From CAWFQB01 sp965277875 (GTDB taxonomy: Bacteria > Armatimonadota > Chthonomonadetes > Chthonomonadales > Chthonomonadaceae): DNA of 64,000 nt. The translations under genes were made by a program, and so were the position numbers. The notes beneath the pieces are model-generated. The model was not told where the DNA came from. It worked only from the letters and a program-made list of their open reading frames with translations, and ran no database searches. How positions within the stretch are numbered: position 1 is the stretch's first letter; every line of letters starts with the position of its first letter. Shown piece after piece: positions 25,517-34,224 of this stretch. Where the stretch lies: NCBI GenBank assembly GCA_965277875.1, contig CBDIDV010000002.1:2294001-2358000 (forward strand). Reading direction: 5' to 3'.

Positions 25517-26215
25517 TTATTTGCGGCTGTTTTCTGAAAGCGCGCCCGCCTCGCCAAGCAGCGCGTGACACACTTCCACAAGCGTACTTCCGCTCGCATC
25601 CGGCGGCGGCATGGCGGCGGAATACATGGTTTCCTGACGCGCGACCCAGCCACCGCGTAAACCTGCCCTCTGCGCCCCCTGAACGTCCCAAGCGTGCGCG
25701 GCGACGAGAGCAAGGCGTTCGGGCGCGACCTGAGCGATTCGGGCAGCATGAAGATAAATCTCCCGGCGCGGCTTCCAGCATTTGATGTCGTCAATGGAAA
25801 CCACCTGCGCCACTCTGGACGTCAGGCCGGCTTGGTCGAGCAGGGCGCGCGTACTTTCCTGGCTGCCGTTCGACAGAGCCAGAATGGGAATCCCATGCGA
25901 TTGCAGCAGATCGAAGGCGGGGATGGCGTCCGGGTGCGCCTCCAGCCGCGTCATAGCGTTTATCACGTCGTCAATGTGCGTGGAGGGCAAGCCATGATCG
26001 GCGAGCAGGCCGGTCAGCGCGGCCCGCGCCACCTGCTGATACGGCGTAAACGCGCCCGCAAGCGCGATGGCGAACCCGTCGCGCAGGGTGCGCCCGTACC
26101 ACAGCTGCAGGGCATCGGGTTTCAGGCCCAGCTTCACCAGCGGCGCAGTCAAACTCTTCAAATCAAAAACGGTCTCGAATATGTCAAACGCAACGGCGAG
26201 CGGCAGTTCCGGCAT
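25517..26215 (-). CDS. haloacid dehalogenase type II-like hydrolase
   Basis: A 232-residue HAD protein. Motif I is A-F-D-I-F-E-T-V-F-D (nucleophile Asp10; the usual Y-G-T is replaced by F-E-T). Motif II is A-L-S-N-G-S. The motif III Lys lies in C-W-K-P-R-R-E-I-Y, and the last motif is A-H-A-W-D-V-Q-G-A-Q-R-A-G-L. The W-D-x-x-G-A pattern is typical of (S)-2-haloacid dehalogenases, but many such genes are general phosphatases or have unknown substrates. It starts at ATG 26215 with GAAAGGA upstream and leads the operon with the VOC dioxygenase. Confidence 0.88.
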   Translation of the reverse strand: MPELPLAVAFDIFETVFDLKSLTAPLVKLGLKPDALQLWYGRTLRDGFAIALAGAFTPYQQVARAALTGLLADHGLPSTHIDDVINAMTRLEAHPDAIPAFDLLQSHGIPILALSNGSQESTRALLDQAGLTSRVAQVVSIDDIKCWKPRREIYLHAARIAQVAPERLALVAAHAWDVQGAQRAGLRGGWVARQETMYSAAMPPPDASGSTLVEVCHALLGEAGALSENSRK

Positions 26216-26411
26216 GGCTGCTATCCTTTCAGGCGCAATCCCGCAGCAGGCGGCGGTGTGTCAGTTCTGCTGCAGGACACGCCGACGGCGGGAGTATGTT
26301 CCCTGTAATCTATTTGGTGGCGTTACTGTTGCCGCGATTAGCAGCATGGCGGCGGCAATGTCCGCGCATTGCAGCAATTTTGTAAATACTGGTTCAGGAT
26401 AGTGAGCCGCT

Positions 26412-27665
26412 TCAGTCCAGCATTTCCACGCGGTAGCCGTGTTCCCTTAGTCCTGCGCGCACAAGCGCGATGTGTTCCTCGTCGCGTACCTCCAGCAGCA
26501 CTTCCACGCCCGTTTGACCGAGCGGCACACTGGGACTGATACGATTGTGTACCACGCTGATGATGTTGCCGCGCAGGTGGGCAAGCTGATCCAGCAGGGC
26601 CGCAAGCCCGCCGGGACGATCCGGCACGCTGCTGAAAAAGTGCATGTAGCGGCTTGACCGTATCATCTCGCGCTCGATCAGGTCGGCCAGAAACTTGGCG
26701 TCCACATTGCCGCCCGACACGGTCACGACGGTCTTGCCGCTCGGCTTCACCTTGCCCGCAAGCAGCGCGGCCACGCCCACCGCGCCCGCCGGTTCCACGA
26801 CCGTTTTGGCGCGTTCGAGCAGCAGCAGCATGGCGCGGGCGATGTCGCTGTCATCTACCGTCACCATGTCGTCGGCGTACTCTTGTATATAGCGAAACGT
26901 GCGCGGGCTGGGCGATTTGATGGCGATGCCGTCCGCGATGGTGTTTACGGTCGTGCGGGGCAGCAGTCGGCCCGCCTTCCACGACTCGACCCCGGACGGC
27001 GCACCCGACGCCTGTACGCCGATGATACGCGCCTTGGGTCGCAGGGCGCGAATCACAGTCGCCACGCCGCTAAAGAATCCGCCGCCACCCACGCAGATAA
27101 GAATTGTATCCACGTCCGGCACATCCGCGACAATTTCCAGGCCGCATGTCCCCTGCCCCGTGATAATGCCATCGTCATCGTAAGCGGATACGAACGTCGC
27201 GCCCGTCGCCTGCGCCCGCTCATGGCCCGCCGCAACGGCCTCGTCGAAATTGCCTCCCTCCAGCACAACTTCGGCCCCGTACCGGCGCGTGGCGGCGATC
27301 TTGGCGATGCTGGCGAATTGCGGCATGAAGACCGTGGCCTTTACGCCGGTCAGACTGGCGGCGAGCGCGACGCCCTGCGCGTGATTGCCCGCGCTGGCCG
27401 CGGCCACGCCCCTGGCTTTCTCTTCGGGTGTCAGGTTAGACAGGCGGTGGTACGCGCCCCGTATTTTGAAACTGCCGGTGCGCTGCGTGTTTTCCATTTT
27501 CAGCAGCAGGTCGGCAGGGTCAAGCCCGCACCGCTCGGCGATGCTGCGGCTGCCCATCACAGGCGTATGGTGGACGACCCCGCGCATGGCGGCCTGCGCG
27601 TTCTGTATATCGGCAAGGGATACAAGGGATGTGGTGTTCATGTCCGCTATTTCACGTACAGACAC
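26412..27665 (-). CDS. ilvA: threonine ammonia-lyase with C-terminal ACT domain
   Basis: A 417-residue PLP enzyme deaminating threonine to 2-oxobutyrate (isoleucine synthesis or threonine catabolism). The PLP lysine lies in R-T-G-S-F-K-I-R-G-A-Y, the Gly loop is V-G-G-G-G-F-F-S-G-V, and S-A-G-N-H-A-Q-G-V-A is present. The last ~75 residues form one ACT domain (V-P-D-R-P-G-G-L-A-A-L-L), as in the short allosteric TdcB/IlvA form. The GTG at 27665 has GAAGGA 7 nt upstream; ATG 27641 is an alternative without SD. No branched-chain synthesis genes adjoin it. Confidence 0.94.
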   Translation of the reverse strand: MSVREIADMNTTSLVSLADIQNAQAAMRGVVHHTPVMGSRSIAERCGLDPADLLLKMENTQRTGSFKIRGAYHRLSNLTPEEKARGVAAASAGNHAQGVALAASLTGVKATVFMPQFASIAKIAATRRYGAEVVLEGGNFDEAVAAGHERAQATGATFVSAYDDDGIITGQGTCGLEIVADVPDVDTILICVGGGGFFSGVATVIRALRPKARIIGVQASGAPSGVESWKAGRLLPRTTVNTIADGIAIKSPSPRTFRYIQEYADDMVTVDDSDIARAMLLLLERAKTVVEPAGAVGVAALLAGKVKPSGKTVVTVSGGNVDAKFLADLIEREMIRSSRYMHFFSSVPDRPGGLAALLDQLAHLRGNIISVVHNRISPSVPLGQTGVEVLLEVRDEEHIALVRAGLREHGYRVEMLD

Positions 27666-27728
27666 GGCGTTTCCTTCAATCGCCTCCTGATTTTAGCAGG
27701 CGAAATAAGAATGGGACGGCGCAAGCGT

Positions 27729-28367
27729 TCAGGGCTTTGAAGCGGGCGCGTTTTGAGGGGCAGTGTGCGGGGAGGGAGCAGAGGCGGAACCATGCTCGAA
27801 TGCAGCAGGCGCAACAGGGGGCTGAGAAGCGGCCTGGCTGCGGGCTACAATGTCGGCCCGGAGTGTAGCGGGTACGATCTCCTCAATATGGCCGTCCGCA
27901 AACCCGAACATCAGCGGACGCGCCTGGTCTGCGGACACAAGGCTTTCCATCGCGTCGCAGGCGTTGGGGCCGACGCTCGTGGACTCGAAGAACAAAATGG
28001 CCTGCGAGGGCTTGGCGATGCTGTCCAGCCGTCGCCCCTGCAAAGCGCGGTTCATAGCGATACACGTAGATTTGCCGCCGGGGGCGGCGGGCAGGCGCAA
28101 AGGCAGTGGCCCGGTCTCGCGGGTCAGCGCGTCCTGCCAGGTGTCTGCGGGAGGCAGGCGATTACCGTTTTCCTGCGCGTACAGCGAGGCAACAGCGCAC
28201 AGCGAACCCAGGCTTTGCGTCAGGGCGGCGCGATGTTCGTCCGCCTTGCGCTCCTGCAAGCGGCTGTACGCGTTGGCGAGCAATAACGCGGTCAGGGGCA
28301 GGCTGAAAAACAGCCCGAACAGCCTCAGCCGCGACATGCGCTTAGGGCGAGTAGGTTGTGCCGTCAT
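27729..28367 (-). CDS. membrane-anchored pilin-like protein (DUF1559-like C-terminus)
   Basis: A 212-residue protein with a basic N-terminus and one hydrophobic helix (L-F-G-L-F-F-S-L-P-L-T-A-L-L-L-A-N-A). A helical stretch L-C-A-V-A-S-L-Y-A-Q-E-N-G-N-R-L-P follows, like the spine of pseudopilins. The C-terminal half has I-L-F-F-E-S-T-S, then F-G-F-A-D-G-H-I-E, recalling the D-G-H-x element of DUF1559 proteins. No prepilin cleavage motif is present, so it is not a canonical pilin. The tail is Pro/Ala-rich. The ATG at 28367 follows AAGGA. Function unknown. Confidence 0.65.
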   Translation of the reverse strand: MTAQPTRPKRMSRLRLFGLFFSLPLTALLLANAYSRLQERKADEHRAALTQSLGSLCAVASLYAQENGNRLPPADTWQDALTRETGPLPLRLPAAPGGKSTCIAMNRALQGRRLDSIAKPSQAILFFESTSVGPNACDAMESLVSADQARPLMFGFADGHIEEIVPATLRADIVARSQAASQPPVAPAAFEHGSASAPSPHTAPQNAPASKP

Positions 28368-28381
28368 AGTCGCATCGTCCT

Positions 28382-28699
28382 TCACGCCATCACCGTCGCA
28401 GGCGCGGCGTTGATGCAATGTGCCTGCTGCGCACTTTCCAGCATCCGCTCAAACGTGTCCCTGTCAACGACATCCGCATTATCAAGGGTAATCTGAGTTG
28501 TGAAGAGGCTCAACAAAGGGACCTGCTCGTCTGCCTGATACATGGGCAGAAGCACCATCGCTTCCTTTTGGCCCGGATGCGTGAATGCCAGGGCCTGCCA
28601 GGGAAATCCATGCGGATTCGGAACGACGTGCCGGATATAGCCCAGTTCGCACAGTACATGCTCAAGAACCGCCATTGATACCGTTTTAGTTATCATCAT
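28382..28699 (-). CDS. hypothetical protein coupled to a DUF4365 gene
   Basis: A 105-residue protein of no family I can name. It has an amphipathic start, a hydrophobic V-L-L-P-M-Y segment and an acidic D-N-A-D-V-V-D-R-D segment. Its start overlaps the end of the DUF4365 gene by 14 bp, indicating translational coupling. Its stop is 15 bp upstream of the start of the next minus-strand gene. It may be a partner of the DUF4365 protein, e.g. an immunity or adaptor subunit; this is inference from arrangement only. Confidence 0.65.
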   Translation of the reverse strand: MMITKTVSMAVLEHVLCELGYIRHVVPNPHGFPWQALAFTHPGQKEAMVLLPMYQADEQVPLLSLFTTQITLDNADVVDRDTFERMLESAQQAHCINAAPATVMA

Positions 28700-29192
28700 G
28701 CACCACCTGTTGCGTCTGGCGAAGGATGTTATCGCGAAAACGCGCGAATGAACGCACCGCTTCCTGATTCAGAACATTACTTATGGGTACGCGTACCATT
28801 GTGGTCTGGTTTGACGTTGCGAGATCAAAGTTTGACAGGCGCGCAAAATAAGCCTGTATGTAAAGCCAGTAGGCCGCGTCTGCCTGCGCGTCATATACGA
28901 CAAATATGACCGGGGAATACTGGCGCAGCCACAATTCCAAATCGGAACGTTCGAGCTGGAACAATATCGCGCTGCCGTCAGCCGATAAGGGCAGCGAGTC
29001 TGTCGCCTTCAGTTGGAACAGCACAGTCCCTTCTTCAACCTCCCCGTTCGCCGCATAAGTTGTCAGCGTCAAATCAATGCCGTAGTCATAAACAGGACGC
29101 TCCATTGTGTAGCCGCACAGCAAAGCTTGCCGCTCGACGTGATTGACGCTGAGGTCGGCGATGATGTGGCTGCGGGTGCGGCGCTTACGCAT
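28686..29192 (-). CDS. DUF4365 domain protein (PD-(D/E)XK nuclease-like)
   Basis: A 168-residue protein. The N-terminal half has Y-D-Y-G-I-D-L-T-L (Asp40) followed about 20 residues later by V-L-F-Q-L-K-A-T (Gln60, Lys62), a D...Q-x-K arrangement typical of DUF4365 proteins, which are considered degenerate restriction-nuclease folds. Later V-I-F-V-V-Y-D and Y-W-L-Y-I-Q-A-Y are also family-like. Such proteins occur in defence-associated and mobile loci. It lies 9 bp downstream of ispG on the same strand and overlaps the next small gene. Confidence 0.78.
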   Translation of the reverse strand: MRKRRTRSHIIADLSVNHVERQALLCGYTMERPVYDYGIDLTLTTYAANGEVEEGTVLFQLKATDSLPLSADGSAILFQLERSDLELWLRQYSPVIFVVYDAQADAAYWLYIQAYFARLSNFDLATSNQTTMVRVPISNVLNQEAVRSFARFRDNILRQTQQVVHDDN

Positions 29193-29201
29193 GGCTGTTG
29201 G

Positions 29202-30485
29202 CTACTTTACGGCCAGCGGAATGATGCCGTTTGCGCTGCCGCTGGCGACCGTGATGCGGTCGCGCAGCCCGACGGGCGGTTCGGGCATCTGCCAGCCTGC
29301 ATACGGCTCGACCCAGCGCCCGTCGGACTTTATCAGGTTGATAAGCTCCTCGACGCTCTTGTCCTGCGGTATGCCGGTCTTCACCTCGTCGCGCTTGCGG
29401 TACAGCGAGATTTTGCCGCCCGCCTTGCCCACATAGCCGTAATCCGCGTCGCCCATCTCACCCGGCCCGTTCACGATGCAGCCCATCACGGCGATGTCCA
29501 GGCCGACCAGATGCTCGGTGGCATTGCGTACCCAATTCAGGACGGTAGGCAGATCGAACTTGGTGCGCCCGCACGACGGGCAGCCGATGTACTCCACTTT
29601 GGTCTTACGCAGGCCCAATGCCTGCAAAATCTCGTAGCACGCGGGCAGTTCGTTGACCGGGTCTTCCGACAGCGATACGCGGATGGTATCGCCGATGCCC
29701 TCGGCAAGCATCGTGCCGATACCCGTGGTGCTTTTGATGCGCGCGTACTGGCCGTCGCCCGCCTCGGTCACGCCCAGGTGCAGCGGGTAATCCATGCCCA
29801 GTTCGGCCATGCGGTGCGCCATCAGACGGTTGGCCTGCAGCATCACCTGGACGCGGCTGGCTTTAAGGGAGATCACGATGTTGCGGAAGTCGTGCCGCTC
29901 GCAAATCTGGATGTACTCGATGGCCGACTGCACCATGCCTTCGGGCGTGTCCCCGTACATCACGGTCAGGCGCTCGGCGAGCGAGCCGTGATTGACACCG
30001 ACGCGCATGGCGATGTCGCGCTCCTTGCAGGCGTTGATGACCGGCAGCAGTTCCTGCTCGATAGCGGCCTGCTCCTCCTCGACTTCGGAAAGCGAGTAGT
30101 CCAGGGTGCGGGCCACGCGCTTGCGGAACACGAACAGGCCGGGATTGATGCGGATCTTGTCCACGTACTTGGCGACTTCGACCGCAATATCGCTGCCCTG
30201 ATGATGCACATCTGCGACAAGAGGAACGTCCTGATACTTCTGCTTCAATAGCGCCTTGATGTCGGCCAGACAGCGCGCCTCGGTCAGGTTAGGAGTCGTG
30301 ACGCGCACGATCTCGCTGCCCGCCTTGTGCATGGCGATGATTTGATCCACGGCGGACGGCACATTATGCGTCTCCTCGGTAATCATGGACTGCACCACGA
30401 CGGGGTGCTGACTGCCGATATAGATATTTCCGACGCGCACGGAGCGAGTGGGGCGGCGATGATAAGAAACGTCAGGCAAAGACAT
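29202..30485 (-). CDS. ispG: 4-hydroxy-3-methylbut-2-enyl-diphosphate synthase
   Basis: A 427-residue IspG/GcpE of the MEP isoprenoid pathway, converting MEcPP to HMBPP with a [4Fe-4S] cluster. It opens with R-R-P-T-R-S-V-R-V-G-N-I-Y-I-G, then P-V-V-V-Q-S-M-I-T-E. The cluster region has Y-I-G-C-P-S-C-G-R-T and later V-M-G-C-I-V-N-G-P-G-E. The length exceeds the ~370-residue short form because of an insertion around residues 200-260, as in some phyla. The ATG at 30485 lies behind two 10-bp repeats each carrying AAAAGGAT. Confidence 0.96.
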   Translation of the reverse strand: MSLPDVSYHRRPTRSVRVGNIYIGSQHPVVVQSMITEETHNVPSAVDQIIAMHKAGSEIVRVTTPNLTEARCLADIKALLKQKYQDVPLVADVHHQGSDIAVEVAKYVDKIRINPGLFVFRKRVARTLDYSLSEVEEEQAAIEQELLPVINACKERDIAMRVGVNHGSLAERLTVMYGDTPEGMVQSAIEYIQICERHDFRNIVISLKASRVQVMLQANRLMAHRMAELGMDYPLHLGVTEAGDGQYARIKSTTGIGTMLAEGIGDTIRVSLSEDPVNELPACYEILQALGLRKTKVEYIGCPSCGRTKFDLPTVLNWVRNATEHLVGLDIAVMGCIVNGPGEMGDADYGYVGKAGGKISLYRKRDEVKTGIPQDKSVEELINLIKSDGRWVEPYAGWQMPEPPVGLRDRITVASGSANGIIPLAVK

Positions 30486-30490
30486 GGCAC

Positions 30491-30510
30491 TATCCTTTTC
30501 GATCCTTTTC
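30491..30510 (-). repeat. 10-bp tandem duplication containing the ispG SD
   Basis: On the minus strand, GAAAAGGATC and GAAAAGGATA follow each other immediately upstream of GTGCC-ATG. Both copies contain an AAGGA core. Confidence 0.9.
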
Positions 30511-30747
30511 AGGCGAGCGGTCGATTGTTTATAGCAAGTTGGGCGTTTGTTTGTACAAGCCAGACTGTGTACACAGCCTGCTATCAGAATGATAAGGCAT
30601 ACGGCCCGGTTCATCGGGCCTGATTCAGTATAGCATACGCAGGCGCCGCAGGGCTAAATTCCACTGGCCGGGGGCAGGTGTCGAAACAGCGGAGCGACGT
30701 GCCACGCCGTAAATCAACGTGACGCAGTCGTATCTGAGAGAAGTACA

Positions 30748-31221
30748 ATGACAACCGAGAACCAATGGAGAACCACGGTGACGCTTTCCTCCCAAACCAA
30801 AACAGTCGCATCAAAACCGATCACGCCGCAGCAGCGGGCCATACGTCTTTTTATTCTGATGGTCGGCGCGGTCGTGATGCTGTGCTTCCTACTGGCCGAT
30901 CCTCTGCTGCGTCATTATCGCAAGGATGATTTCAAGAACGCTGTGCCACAGGAAGCCACGGCCACGGTGACTACGCTTGTGATTCCGCCCGCCAACATCG
31001 AGGGCGATACCAAAGGCGAGCAGACGCCGCTCGTGGGTGTGCGTTTTCGGGACGGCGTGTACAATGTTCGCCGCGCCTACGATGTAAAGCATTTTCAGAT
31101 CGGCAATCAGGCGCATATCATATATCGGATGGGCAAAAGCGGCGCGATTGTCGTGGACAGCGCCGAACCATTACTCGACATACCCGGCGTGACACGTTCC
31201 ACCCGCGCCGATATACCCTGA
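30748..31221 (+). CDS. single-pass membrane protein of unknown function
   Basis: A 157-residue protein with a Thr/Gln-rich cytosolic start, one clear transmembrane helix at ~33-51 (L-F-I-L-M-V-G-A-V-V-M-L-C-F-L-L-A) and an extracytoplasmic beta-rich domain (V-G-V-R-F-R-D-G-V-Y-N-V; A-H-I-I-Y-R-M-G). An in-frame GTG at 30778 preceded by GGAG could be the true start and would drop ten residues. I cannot assign a family. It precedes a TlpA-like thioredoxin gene by 133 bp. Confidence 0.7.
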   Translation: MTTENQWRTTVTLSSQTKTVASKPITPQQRAIRLFILMVGAVVMLCFLLADPLLRHYRKDDFKNAVPQEATATVTTLVIPPANIEGDTKGEQTPLVGVRFRDGVYNVRRAYDVKHFQIGNQAHIIYRMGKSGAIVVDSAEPLLDIPGVTRSTRADIP

Positions 31222-31354
31222 AACCGCTCGCCGCCGTTTATCACGGCAATCTATTCTGCGTATTATATTTTGCGCGTCTATAAGGTATTGTATTGCAGAG
31301 ATTGCCACATGATCCGGCGCGACGCCGGACACGTCCTGTCGAGGAGACGACTTT

Positions 31355-31984
31355 ATGACCACTCGCACCCTGTTTCAATGCGCCGCTGTGGGCCTGCTGG
31401 CCCTGTCCGCTCTCGCCGCCCGCCATCCGGCTTCGCAGGCGCAGACCACTCCCGTGCCGGTCAAGCGCGAACGTCCCAAACTGCTCGCGCCCGGAGCCAC
31501 GGCCCCGGACTTTACCGCCACGGCGCTGGACGGGCATACCGTGAAGCTGTCCGACTACAAGGGCAAGATCGTTGTCCTCGACTTCTGGGCTACGTGGTGT
31601 CCGCCGTGCCGCGCTTCCATGCCGCATCTGGAGAAAGTATACCAGGCCGTCAAGTCGCAGAACATCGAAGTACTCGGCGTGTGCGTGTCGGACACGCGCG
31701 AAAACTTCGACAAGTGGATACCGGAACATAAGACCGATTACACGTTCGATTTCGCCTTTGACCCCGCCGGGCGCACCGGCCCAAACAAAATATCCAGTAC
31801 GCTGTACAACGTGAGCGGCATTCCCACCACGTACATCATCGGCAAAGACGGTAAGGTCGTCGCGTCCGTCGTCGGCTATGACACGGGCGACAAGCGCGTG
31901 GAAGACGCCTTGAAAAAGGCGGGCGTTGCGCTGCCGGAAGACAAGGAAGTGGAGCCTGTCGCCAAGAAAGCCGCATCCCGGTAG
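31355..31984 (+). CDS. exported TlpA-like thiol-disulfide oxidoreductase
   Basis: A 209-residue protein with a signal peptide (to about A-S-Q-A-Q at residue 30). The thioredoxin-fold AlkC/TSA-Redoxin domain follows: A-P-D-F-T-A-T-A-L-D-G, V-V-L-D-F-W-A-T-W-C-P-P-C with active Cys82 and Cys85, and cis-Pro in V-S-G-I-P-T-T-Y. It probably reduces disulfides or aids cytochrome c maturation in the periplasm. The start is ATG 31355 with GAGGAG upstream. It is followed by the FmdB-like zinc ribbon gene 37 bp later. Confidence 0.93.
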   Translation: MTTRTLFQCAAVGLLALSALAARHPASQAQTTPVPVKRERPKLLAPGATAPDFTATALDGHTVKLSDYKGKIVVLDFWATWCPPCRASMPHLEKVYQAVKSQNIEVLGVCVSDTRENFDKWIPEHKTDYTFDFAFDPAGRTGPNKISSTLYNVSGIPTTYIIGKDGKVVASVVGYDTGDKRVEDALKKAGVALPEDKEVEPVAKKAASR

Positions 31985-32021
31985 GCGTGTCAACAGAGTT
32001 TCAGGTTCGAAGGCTTGATTT

Positions 32022-32360
32022 ATGCCGATCTATGAATTTGTGTGCGGACAGTGCGGGCGCAAGTTTCGCAAACTGGTGGGCATGATCGCGCAGCCCGCCC
32101 CGCTGCAATGTCCCCGCTGTCAGTCTACCGAGCTAAACCGTCAGATCAGCCGCTTCGCCCGTGTCCGGGGTGAGGACGAGTCCTATGACGCTCTTGCCGA
32201 TGAGATGGAAGGGGTTGACGAAAACGATCCCCGCGCCATGCGCCGTTTGATGCGAACGATGGGCGACGAGATGGGCGAGGACATGGAAGAAGACTTCGAT
32301 CAGATGATGGAGGACGAGGCAGGCGGCACGGCGGATGGCGCAGGCGGCGAAGACGCGTAG
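32022..32360 (+). CDS. FmdB-family zinc ribbon protein with acidic tail
   Basis: A 112-residue protein that begins M-P-I-Y-E-F-V-C-G-Q-C-G, followed by C-P-R-C, giving two C-x2-C pairs (residues 8/11 and 30/33) that define the FmdB zinc ribbon. The remaining ~70 residues are strongly acidic and Met-rich (M-G-D-E-M-G-E-D-M-E-E-D). FmdB-type proteins are putative regulatory or metal-binding factors; no fmd operon is present. It probably shares a transcript with the TlpA gene and ends at a bidirectional terminator. Confidence 0.88.
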   Translation: MPIYEFVCGQCGRKFRKLVGMIAQPAPLQCPRCQSTELNRQISRFARVRGEDESYDALADEMEGVDENDPRAMRRLMRTMGDEMGEDMEEDFDQMMEDEAGGTADGAGGEDA

Positions 32361-32397
32361 CTGAGAAGCCTGGTTTAGAAGCGTAAGTCACACACAT

Positions 32398-32439
32398 AAA
32401 GGCGCGTCCTGCTCTATTGATGAGCAGGACGCGCCTTTT
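32398..32439. terminator. bidirectional terminator between convergent genes
   Basis: A perfect 14-bp GC-rich stem (GGCGCGTCCTGCTC and complement) with a TATTGAT loop, flanked by AAA on the left and TTTT on the right, so it works for both the FmdB gene and the HtrA-like gene. Confidence 0.9.
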
Positions 32440-32454
32440 GTCTTGATGACAACG

Positions 32455-33591
32455 CTATCCGGCAGCATTGCGCGCGTGCGCGTCGTCCGGCACGATGTTG
32501 ACGACAACGCGCTCCACGGTCCCATTCTCGCGGCGCAGCAGGGCCAGGGGCAGTGTGACGCCGATCTGCTCTTCTCCCAACTGCCTTAACAGATCGTCAA
32601 TACTGCCGATGGGCTTGCTGCCCAGCGCGACGATCACATCCCCCTCGCGCACATCCGCCATTTGCGCGGGGCTGTTGGCTTCGATCTGCTGCACCAGGAC
32701 GCCGCCCTCGATAAGCAGGCTGAACACGCGTGTCGTGGCGCGCGGCAGGGGGACGTTCACGCCGCCCACGCCAATATAGCTGCGCCGCACCCGCCCCTCT
32801 TTGATAAGCTTCATGGCGATGAACTTGGCCGTGTCAATGGCGATGGCGAAGCACAATCCCTGCGCGGGCAGGATCGTCGCCGTGTTCACGCCGATCACTT
32901 CGCCCCTCGCATTCACCAGTGGCCCGCCGCTGTTGCCGGGGTTCAGGGCCGCATCGGTCTGGATGATGTTGTCCATCAGACGCCCGCCTTCGCCGCGCAG
33001 GGAACGTCCTAATGCGCTGACAACGCCCGCCGTGACCGTGTATTGAAACCCGTAAGGGTTGCCAATCGCGATGGCAAGCTGCCCGACTCGCAGGGCCGAC
33101 GAACTGCCCAGCCGCGCTATGGTTAGGTCGGGCGCGTCAATGCGGATCACGGCCAGATCGGTGGCGGGGTCATCGCCGATAAGTTCCGCCCCAAAATGCC
33201 GCCCGTCCGAAAACAACACCTCGATCTTTTTGGCGTCATGGACAACGTGGCTGTTGGTCAGAATATACCCGTCCGGCGTAAACACAAAGCCCGAACCGCT
33301 GCCCTTTACTTCCCGTTCCGCCTGTCCCTGCCGCCCGTCCTGCGGGTGTCGGCCTCCGCGTCCCGGTCGCCCGCCGCCCTGCTGTGCAGGCTGAACCTGC
33401 GTCACCTCGATAAACACAACGGACGGGCTGACGGTCTCGGACGCGTGAACCACGGCATGCGAATACGCGTCCAGCAATCCGCCGTCTTCCGGGGGCATGA
33501 GTTTGCCTGCGCTGCCGTTTCGCTCCTCATCATTGCTTCTCTTTGAAACCACATCAGAGATACTGCTGACATGCTTGATTGCGCCCTGCAT
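32455..33591 (-). CDS. HtrA/DegP-like serine protease without signal peptide
   Basis: A 378-residue trypsin-like protease with one PDZ domain. Catalytic triad segments are I-L-T-N-S-H-V-V-H-D (His), D-P-A-T-D-L-A-V-I-R (Asp) and L-N-P-G-N-S-G-G-P-L (Ser). The PDZ domain carries V-L-V-Q-Q-I-E-A-N-S-P-A-Q and R-E-G-D-V-I-V-A. The N-terminal ~60 residues are hydrophilic with no signal peptide or membrane helix, and the ATG at 33591 has a GAGGAG SD, so the lack of export signal is not a start-site artefact. A Gly/Arg/Gln-rich loop precedes the protease domain. A cytosolic location is inferred, unlike typical HtrA. Confidence 0.92.
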   Translation of the reverse strand: MQGAIKHVSSISDVVSKRSNDEERNGSAGKLMPPEDGGLLDAYSHAVVHASETVSPSVVFIEVTQVQPAQQGGGRPGRGGRHPQDGRQGQAEREVKGSGSGFVFTPDGYILTNSHVVHDAKKIEVLFSDGRHFGAELIGDDPATDLAVIRIDAPDLTIARLGSSSALRVGQLAIAIGNPYGFQYTVTAGVVSALGRSLRGEGGRLMDNIIQTDAALNPGNSGGPLVNARGEVIGVNTATILPAQGLCFAIAIDTAKFIAMKLIKEGRVRRSYIGVGGVNVPLPRATTRVFSLLIEGGVLVQQIEANSPAQMADVREGDVIVALGSKPIGSIDDLLRQLGEEQIGVTLPLALLRRENGTVERVVVNIVPDDAHARNAAG

Positions 33592-33822
33592 TGCCGCTCC
33601 TCGCTTTCACTGCGCGAACATGCCGTCCTGAACGCCTCTGAAACTCTCGCTTTCACGCTTCAGGAACTACAACCCGCACAAACTAGAACCATTTCGTACT
33701 AATATAGAGTACCATGCAGGAGGAGTAAATAACGTCACTTCAGCGCGAAACTGCTCCAAAGATCAGGCAGCTTTGTATGATATAATTATTCACAACCAAG
33801 CAACGCGAGGAGCCATGACATT

Positions 33823-34224
33823 ATGTCTGTATATACGGAAAATCGTGATGAAGTCGCCCACCTGCTTGAAGTCGTCGAGCATCTCAGTCTTGCCGAAATA
33901 CACACAGTCGAGAAGCGTCTTCAGGCAGTGAAAGCAAAGCAGAGAGCGGCAATGGCGCTGACATCGGACGAGAAAAGACGAATGGCAGAGATTGTACGCG
34001 AGGTTCCCGCAGAGAGCCGCAACCGCTATGCCGCTCTGCTCGAACAGCAGCAGGGAGAAACTTTGCGTGATGAGCAACGAGAAGACCTTGTGCGTCTTTC
34101 AGATTGGATCGAGCAGGTCGAGGTAAAGCGACTGGAGTATCTGGCAGAGATGGCGCGTCAGCGTAATGTCCCGCTCCTGACGCTTATGGACGTCTTGTGC
34201 ATCAAATCCCCCTCTTATGCCTAA
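33823..34224 (+). CDS. small helical protein paired with an HNH nuclease
   Basis: A 133-residue, mostly helical, Glu/Arg/Gln-rich protein with segments L-L-E-V-V-E-H-L-S-L-A-E-I, V-P-A-E-S-R-N-R-Y-A-A-L-L-E, and a conserved-looking end V-P-L-L-T-L-M-D-V-L-C-I-K. I recall similar small proteins directly upstream of HNH genes in cyanobacteria, but no function is established. Its end overlaps the HNH gene by 8 bp. An extended -10 (TGATATAAT, 33778-33786) lies about 40 bp before the ATG. A regulatory or antitoxin-like role is a guess. Confidence 0.75.
   Translation: MSVYTENRDEVAHLLEVVEHLSLAEIHTVEKRLQAVKAKQRAAMALTSDEKRRMAEIVREVPAESRNRYAALLEQQQGETLRDEQREDLVRLSDWIEQVEVKRLEYLAEMARQRNVPLLTLMDVLCIKSPSYA

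Noticed and set aside
29013..30251. 412-codon plus-strand frame over ispG
   Set aside because: It is antisense to ispG and has no SD or domain.
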